Source: Catenulispora sp. EB89 (GTDB lineage: Bacteria; Actinomycetota; Actinomycetes; Streptomycetales; Catenulisporaceae). From it: DNA of 64,000 bases. The notes under the pieces were generated by a model that was not told where the DNA came from, ran no database searches, and worked only from the letters and a program-made list of their open reading frames with translations. The DNA lies in the NCBI RefSeq assembly GCF_041261445.1, contig NZ_JBGCCU010000041.1, forward strand, positions 1-64,000, in the 5' to 3' direction. The translations under genes and the position numbers were made by a program. Shown piece by piece: positions 30,901-39,900 of this stretch; positions within the stretch are counted from its first letter, which is position 1, and every line of letters starts with the position of its first letter.

Positions 30901-33900
30901 GGCGCGGGGGTGGTGATCGCTGAGAACGCGGAGCGCCGGGAGCGACTGGCGGACATCATCGCTGCGCGCGGCGTGACGGACCTCGCCAACGCCGCCGTCG
31001 TCGTGGTGGACGAGCCCGAACCGGAGCAGGCGCTGGAGGTCGTTCGGCACCTGCTGAGCTCTCGACCGACCACTCCGGTTCGCGTCCTGCTGACGCACCG
31101 GCACGACGCCACGGGGCCCCGGCCCGAATATGCCGCATTGGGTGCCTTCGCCCGGACCATGCGGGCGGAGAACCCGCTGCTCGCGGTCCAGGCCGTCGGC
31201 CTGGGCGTCGATGTGGACGAACTCACCGCGCTTAGCGGGGAACTGGCCGGTCCCGGTACCGATCCCGAGGTCATGTACGTCTCCTCGGGGCGTCGGGTGC
31301 CGGTCCTGGTCGCCGCACCGGACGCGCCTGGGGTGCCGATCCGCGACGGCGGTGTCTACCTGATCACCGGTGGCGCCGGCGGGTTGGGCCGGCTGGTCGC
31401 CGACTGGCTGCTGAGCCAGGCCGACGCGCAGGTGGTGTTGATCGGACGCGGTGTGGAACCTCCGCACGGACTCGACCCCAGGATGATCTACCGCAGTGCT
31501 GACGTGACCGACCCGGAGCGGTTGGCCGCGATCCGCGCCGAATTCGGACCGTTCAACGGCATCGTGCACGCGGCGGGCGTGCTGCGGGACGGATTCGCGC
31601 TGAACAAGTCCGCTGTGGACTTCACGGACGTGTTGGCGCCCAAGGTCACCGGCATCCGCGAACTCGACGCGGTCACCGCCGAGGATCCGTTGGACTTCTT
31701 CGTCGCGTTCTCCTCGATCGCCGCGCACATCGGCAACGCAGGCCAGACCGACTACGCCTACGCCAACGCCTACCTGGAGTCCTACGCCGAGCGGAGCGGC
31801 CGGGTGAGCGCCATCGCCTGGCCGTTGTGGGCCGAGGGCGGCATGCGCCAGTCGGCCGAGGCCGCCGCCGAGAACAGCGCGCGTACCGGCTTCGGCGTGC
31901 TGCCCACCGCCGACGGCCTCGCGCTGCTGCCACACGCGCTCGGCGCGTCCGGTGCGCTGGTCGCGGCCTACGGCGACCTCGACAAGATCACCGCGGGCAT
32001 CACCACTCCGGTCGCCGCCCCACCGCGCGGCGGCGGTACCGGCGACGGTGATGGTGACGGCGACCGCGCCGCCGCGTTGCTGCTGTTGCGGACGTTGGTC
32101 GCCGCGCAGACCGGGCTCGACCCGGACGAACTTTCGCAGGACCAGCCCTTCGACCGGTACGGAATCGACTCGCTGGTGATCACCCAGCTCAACCGCGAGT
32201 TGGACAAGCACGTCCCCGGCCTGTCCAAGACTCTGTTCTTCGAGTACTCGACCCTGGGCGAACTTGCCGACTTCTTCGCCGAACACCACGCACACGCACT
32301 ACACGGCGAGCGGGCCCAGGCTCCGATCGAGCACGCCGTTCGGCCGAGCCGAAGCAGGCCGCTGCCATCGAGCACACCCGAGGACACCGCGATCGCCGTC
32401 ATCGGCGTGGCCGGGCGCTACCCGATGGCCGACGACCTGGACGAGTTCTGGGCCAACCTGGCGGCCGGCCGCGACTGCGTCACCGAGATCCCCGCCGATC
32501 GCTGGGACGCCGATCGCTGGTACGACCCTGATCCGGCGGCGCTGGGCCGGGCCCACACCCGGTGGGGCGGCTTCCTGCGCGACGTGGACCGGTTCGATCC
32601 GGTCTTCTTCGGGATCTCGCCCCGCCAGGCCGAGATCATGGACCCGCAGGAGCGTCTGTTCCTGCAGTGCGCATGGCACACCTTGGAGGACTCCGGGTAC
32701 CGCCGGGCCGAACTGTCCGGCCGGGCCGTCGGCGTCTACGTCGGCGTCATGTACGGCGAGTACCAGTTCCACGGCGCGGTCGACGCGCTGCGCGGTGGGC
32801 GGGAGCTGACCGGGTCGTCGTTCGCGACCATCGCCAACCGGGTCAGTCATGTCTTCGGCCTCACCGGTCCCAGCATGGCGCTGGACACCATGTGCTCGTC
32901 CTCCCTGACCGCCATCCATCTGGCCTGCGAAAGCCTGCGCGGCGGTGAGTCGGAACTGGCCATCGCCGGCGGCGTGAACGTGTCGGTGCACCCGTACAAG
33001 TACGCCTTCCTGAGTCAGGGCCGGTACTTGTCATCGGATGGCCGGTGCCGGGCCTTCGGCGCCGGTGGCGACGGTTACGTGCCGGGCGAAGGGGTTGGCG
33101 CGGTCCTGCTCAAGCCCTACCGGCAGGCCCTCGTCGACGGTGACCGCATCCACGGCGTCATCCTGGCCAGCGCGCTCAACCACGGTGGCCGGACCAATGG
33201 CTACACGGTGCCCAGCCCGCACGCCCAGCAGAAGGTGATCGGCACTGCCCTGAACCGCGCCGGACTGCACCCGAGCGACATCGACTACATCGAGGCGCAC
33301 GGCACCGGCACCAACCTCGGTGATCCGATCGAGCTGACCGGCCTGACCAACGCCTACTCCGACGCCCAGGTCGGGCCCGGCGCCTGGCCGATCGGCTCGG
33401 TGAAGAGCAACATCGGGCACCTCGAATCGGCCGCGGGCGTGGCCGGGCTGACCAAGGTGCTGTTGCAGTTCGAGCACCAGACCCTGGTGCCGTCTTTGCA
33501 CTCGTCCGAACTCAACCCCAACATCGACTTCGCGCGCTCGCCGTTCCGGGTGCAGCGGGAGTTGGCCCCCTGGCCGGACCGCGACCGGCCGCGCCGTGCC
33601 GGGCTGAGCTCGTTCGGCGCCGGTGGCGCCAACGCGCACCTGGTGGTGGAGGAATCGCCGCGACGCGACCTGAGCGCCGCCACGCCGGCGGGCGCTCAGC
33701 AGGCCGACGATCCGTTGCTCTACCTGCTCTCGGCCCGGGACGAGCAACGCCTGCGCGAGTATGCCGGGCAGGCGGCGGAGTTCCTGGACACCGAGCGGAT
33801 TCCGTTGGCCGACCTGTGCTTCACCACGCAGGTGGGCCGGGAGGCCATGGCCTCCCGGTTCGCGGTGCTGGCCACGGACGGGGCGCAGATCGTCGCGGCG

Positions 33901-36900
33901 CTGCGCCGCTTCGCAGAGGGCGGACCGGCGACCGAGATAGCCGGGACCGGGCCGCTGGCGGAATCGGCGCGAAACTGGCTGGCCGGCCAGGACGTGGACT
34001 GGCTGGCCTGGCACGAGTCCCACCCCGGGCCGACACCGCGCCGGGTCCGTGCTCCGCGCTATCCGTTCGCGTCCGAGCGCTACTGGCTTCCGTTGGAACC
34101 CGACTTGGGCACCAGCGCTCTGCATCCGCTGGTGGACGCCAACGAGTCGACGGTCGCCGAGACGCGGTTCCGCAAGACCCTGCGGGCCGGCGATCCCCTG
34201 GTGCGCGACCACATCGTGGCCGGCAGGCCGGTGTTGGCCGGAGCCGTCACGGTGGAGTTCGTCCGCGCTGCCGCTGATCTGGCCGAGCCGACCGTCCGGC
34301 ACGCCGTGCGCGACCTGGTGTGGGGGCAGGCGGCCGAACTGTCGAGCAGTGCGCTGGACTTGTACGTGTCCTTCCTGCCGGATCTGAGCTTCGAGGTCTA
34401 CAGCGCACCGTCCGGTGCACGTCTCACCCACGCCCGGGGCAGAGCCGTTGCCCTGCCGTCCGAGGTCGCGCAGGCCCAGGATGTCGATCAGGTGCGCGAG
34501 CGGCTGACGCCAGTGCGCGACAGGGCCGGGGCCTACGCCGACTACCACGCTGCCGGCCTGGACTACGGCCCGGCCTACCAGGTCATCGAGGAGATCCGGG
34601 CCGGTTCCGACGAAGCCCTGGTGCGGCTGGGCGCGGCATCGCCGGCGGCGCTGCTCGACGGCGCCCTGCGCGCCTGTCACTGGATCGGCGGGAGTATCAC
34701 GCCGGACGAGGTGGCCGTGCCGTTCAGCCTCGGCGCGCTCAACGCGTTCGGTGAGCTGGACGCTGTCCGCTCGGCCCACAGCAGGCTGACTGCTGAACAG
34801 GCCGGGGTTCGCCATTTCGACCTGACCCTCTACGACGAGCACGGCCACGTGCTGGCCCAGATCCGGGACTTCGTGGGCCGATCCATGTCCAGTGCTCCCG
34901 CCGGGGAGATCCGGTGCTACGCCCCGCAATGGGAGGTGACCGGCGAACCGGTACCGGGCCGATCGACCGACACCCTGGCCCTGCTGGGTCCCGAGCTGGA
35001 GACGGCGGCGGCCCGGCTGTGGCGCCGGGTGATCCCCCTGCCGACCGGCTCGGTCGCTGGTGATCTGGATGTGGCGATCGTCCTCGAACCGTCCGGCGCC
35101 GACCCGGCGACAGAGTTGGACCGAGTCTGCGCGCGGGTGCTTGACCTACTCGGTGCGGTGACTTCGGGCGCGTTGTCCGGGAAGGTCCGCTGCGTCCTCG
35201 TGTACGAAGGCCGGGATCGACCGGAGCACGGCGCCCTGACCGGGTTCGCTCGATCGACGGGGGCGGTGGCACCCCGCTTCGAACTGTCGACTCTGGCCGT
35301 CGAACCCGGTCTGTCCGCTGAGGAACTGGCCGACGCCGTCGCGGCCGAGCTGCGTTCGGGGGCTGGCACGGCCGGGCTGGAGGTCAGCCGCACGGCGACG
35401 GGAGAACGTGCGGTACGTGTGCTGCGGCCGGTGACCGGCGGCGAAGGACCGGTGCTGCGCGATGAAGGCGTCTACGTGATCACCGGCGGCAACGGCGCGA
35501 TCGGCCGGGTGCTGGCCGAGCACCTGGCCCGCCGGTACCGGGCCACGCTGGTCCTGATCGGCCGGGGCGAGCCGGACCTCGCCTGGCACCGGTCGCTCGC
35601 CGAGCTCGGCGCACAGGTGCACGCGGTGCGCGCCGACGTGACCCGGGCCGATGAGCTGGACGCCGCGCTGGCCGATGCCCGGAGCCGGTTCGGCGCGTTG
35701 CACGGGGTGTTCCACCTGGCCGGCGTGGCCGACGAGGAACGTCTGGCCACCGAGGACCGGGCCCGGTTCGCCCGGGTGCTGGCCGCCAAGACGCACGGCC
35801 TGGTCAACCTGGACCGGCTGACCCGCGAGGACGAGCTGGACCTGTTCGTGGTGTTCTCGTCGATCTCGTCGGTGATCGGTGACTTCGGCTCGGCGAGCTA
35901 TGCCACCGCCAACCGGTTTGCCGACCTCTACCTGTGCGACCGGGTCGGGCCCGGTGTCGGTATCTCGCTCGATTGGCCGTTGTGGGCTGTCGGCGGTGTC
36001 GATGATCTGGTCAGCGATGCGGAGCTGGCCCACTATGTGCGGCGCACCGGGATGCGACCGCTGAGCGGTGAAGCGGGCGTCGCAGTGTTCGAGCACGCTC
36101 TGGCCGTCGGGGCGCCGTGGCAGGTGCCGACCTGGGGCGATCCGGCGACGGTGAGCGCGGCGCTCGCGCCGGTCACCCCTCGGTCACCGGAAGCCCGGAT
36201 CGCGGACGGCGCGCGCGGCAAGGTGGTGGAACACCTGCGCGGGGTGCTGGCCGGCGTGCTCAAGCTCCCCGTCGGACGGCTGGACAGCCGGGTCGTGCTC
36301 CAGGACTACGGCATGGAATCAGTGCTGATCATGGATGCCAGCGCGTTGCTGGCCAAGGACTTCCCCGGACTGAGCGGCAGCGTGTTTTTCGAGCACCGCA
36401 CCGTCGAGGAGCTGACCGACCACATTCTGGTCGAGCATCCCGACGCCGTGGCCGCTCTGTTCCCCGCGCCCATCCAGTCCCCGGCGCGGGGCGAGTCCTC
36501 CGCGCCGGTCGAGCGCCCGGCCCCGGTGGTCGAGGTCGCGTCCGCGCCGCGCGCGGCCGTCTCCGACGAGCCCATCGCCATCATCGGCATCAGCGGACGT
36601 TACCCGCAGGCGGCCGACCTCGACGAGTTCTGGCGCAACCTGGTGGCCGGCCGCGACTGCGTTACCGAGGTCCCGGCCGACCGGTGGGATGCCACCGCCC
36701 TCTACGACGAGGCCCCGGCCGCGCCCGGCCATAGCCACGGCCGCTGGGGCGGCTTCATGTCCGATGTGGACTGTTTCGACTCGTTGTTCTTCCAGATCGC
36801 GCCGAAGCAGGCCCGCTCCATGGACCCGCAGGAACGGCTGTTTCTCGAAACGGCCTGGTCCGCGCTTGAGGATGCGGGCTATCCGCCCGGGCGCATCCCA

Positions 36901-39900
36901 CCGCCCGCCTTCGGCCGTGAGGGCCACGACGTGGGCGTGTTCGTGGGTGTCATGTGGGACGACTACGCGGTGCTCGGCGCCACCGAGTCGGCACGGGGCA
37001 ACCACCAGGTGGTGCTGGCCAACCGCTCCTCGATCGCCAACCAGGTCTCCTACTTCGGCGACTTCCGCGGCCCCAGCGTCGTCATCGACACCGCGTGTTC
37101 CGCCTCGCTGGTCGCGGTGCACCAGGCGTGCGAGAGCATCCGGCGGGGCGAGTGCGCCTACGCCATCGCGGGCGGCGTCAACGTGGCCGTGCACCCCGAT
37201 CGCTATGTGCACCTGAGCAGCAAGTCCATGCTGGCCACCGATGGCCGGTGCCGGGCGTTCGGCGCGGGCGGGACCGGCTACGTGCCGGGTGAAGGAGTCG
37301 GTGCGGTGCTGCTCAAGCGGCTCTCCGACGCCGTCCGCGACGGCGACACCGTGCACGCCGTGATCCGGGCCAGCGTGGTCAACCACGGCGGCCGGACCAG
37401 TGGCTACACGGTGCCGAATCCCAAGGCGCAGCAAGCCCTGGTCGAACAGGCGCTGGCCACGTCCGGGATCGACGCCCGCAGCATCGGCTACGTGGAGGCG
37501 CACGGCACCGGCACGGCGCTCGGCGATCCGATCGAGCACACCGGACTGGCCAAGGCGTTCGCCAACTACACCGGCGACGTCGGGTTCTGCGCGCTCGGTT
37601 CGGTGAAGTCCGGCATCGGCCACTTGGAGGGCGCTGCCGGCATCGCCGGGCTGACCAAGGTGGTGCTGCAACTGCGGTACGCGACCCTGGCGCCGACGCT
37701 GCACGCGGACCAGTTGAACCCGGCCATCGACTTCGAGCACTCGCCGTTCACCGTGCAGCGTGAGGCCGCACCCTGGCCTGCTCCGCGCGACTCGCCGCGG
37801 CGCGCCTCGGTGAGTTCCTTCGGGGCAGGTGGCACCAATGCGTTCGTCATCGTCGAGGAATACGTGCCGGACGCGCCGGCCGATCCGGACTCACCCGAGC
37901 TCATCGTGTTGTCCGCCCGTGACGAACAGCGCCTGCGTCGCTACGCGAGCGACCTGGCACAGGCGGTGACCGGGCCGCTCCGGTTGACCGACATCGCCTA
38001 CACACTGCGCATAGGCCGCCCGGAACTGGCGCAACGGCTCGCATTCGTCGCGGCGGACCGCGTGGACGCCGCCGCCAAGCTGGCCGCGATCGGCCGAGGC
38101 GAGGTCGGCCAGTGGCTGCACCAAGGACGGGTCGAGCAGCATCCGTCGCTGTCCGGTCTGTTCGCGGAAGGCGTCGGCGGTGCGGAGTTCCTGGCCGCGC
38201 AGATCGAGGCGGGTGCGGATGACCTGCTCGGCCGCATGTGGGTCGCCGGCATCACGGTCGACTGGGATCTGGCCGACCGGCTGCGGCCTCGGCCGCGCCG
38301 CCGGGTGCCGTTGCCGACCTATCCGTTCGAGCGGGTCCGGCACTGGCTGGACATCGCGCCCACCGCGGTGGTGCGCCAGCCCGAGCACACGTTGTCCGCG
38401 AACGCGCCGGTGCTGCGCGACCACATCGTCGACGGGCGGGCGATCCTGCCCGGGGTCGGCCACCTCGATCTCGTCGCGCGGGAACACGGCGACCTGGTCG
38501 GCCGCGCGCTGGCTGACGTGCGCTGGGCGTTGCCGCTGGCCGTGTCGCAGGGCCAGGTGTCCGTGTCGGTCGTCATCGAGGAGGACCGCTACGAGGTGCG
38601 TGGCGCCCAGGGCACGCCGTACTCCTACGGCCGCATCACCGATGCACCCGCCGCGCCGGAGGCGATCGACATCGCCGCGCTGCGGTCCCGATTGGACACC
38701 GGACCGGATCACGACGCGTTCTACGAGTCGTTGCGGCACCAGGGTCTGCCGTACGGTCCGTTCTTCCGTCGGGTCCAGCAGGTCTGGCTCGGCCCGGACG
38801 AGGTGATGAGCCGGCTCGGCCACGCCCCTGACGACGACACGTACGCGCTGCACCCCGGATTCCTCGACGCGGCCATCCACACGGTCGCGGCGCTGCTGGC
38901 GCGCCGCGACGGGCGGTTGCGGCTGCCCTTCGCGGCGGACCGGGTGGAGTTCTTCGGCCCGGTGCCCAGCGCCGGATGGTCCTGGGTGCGGGAGACCGGC
39001 TCCGATCGCTACGACGTGCTCGTGCTCGACGACGCGGGCGCGGTACGGGTCCGCTTCCTCGGCCTGACCTACCGGATGACCAAGCCGCGGACTGTGCCCG
39101 GCTACCGGCCGGTGTGGCGAGCGCGAGCGGCCGACACCCTCGCCGAACCCGCCCGGCAGGTCCTGCTCGTCGGACCGGACAGCGAACTGGCGGACGCCAT
39201 CGCCGCCGAACACGGCGACGTACGACGCCTCCGGCCAGGTTTCACCGACATCGAACTCGACCGAGAGCTGACCGGACCCGATCTGGTGTACTTCCTGGCC
39301 TCCGCGACAGAGCCTGAGCCGGACGACCGGGTCGGCCTGCACGCGATCACGGACCGCGGCGTGGTCTCGCTGTTCCGCGTGCTGCGCGCCCTGGACGGGC
39401 GCGGACTGCTCGACGAGCGGCTGCGCGTCAAGGTCGTCACGACCGATGTGCATCCGCTCGGCGCCGACGATCCGTCCGCGCCGTGGGCCGCGGGCCTCGC
39501 CGGGCTGGCCATGGTGGCGGGCAAGGAATGTCCGGGCCTGCGGATCGCGCTGGTCGACGTGCGGTCGACGGAAGCAGGGCAGGCCGCCGGGATGGTCGTG
39601 GCCGAACCGTGCACGACCCGGCCGGTGCCGGTGTCCCTGCGGGCCGGGGTCCGGCGGGTGCGCGAACTGGAACCCGTCGAACTGTCCCCGGCCCCGCCCG
39701 CGCTGCGCGATGGCGGCGTGTACCTGGTCATCGGCGGCCTCGGCACCGTCGGCCGGGACACCTGCCTGCACCTGGCTCGTGCCTACCGGGCCAAGCTGGT
39801 CGTGGTCGGACGTTCCCCGCTGGACGAGCGCAGGCAGCGCATCATCGACGAGCTGACTACGGCGGGCGCGCAGGTGCGCTACCTCGCCCTGGACGCCCGC

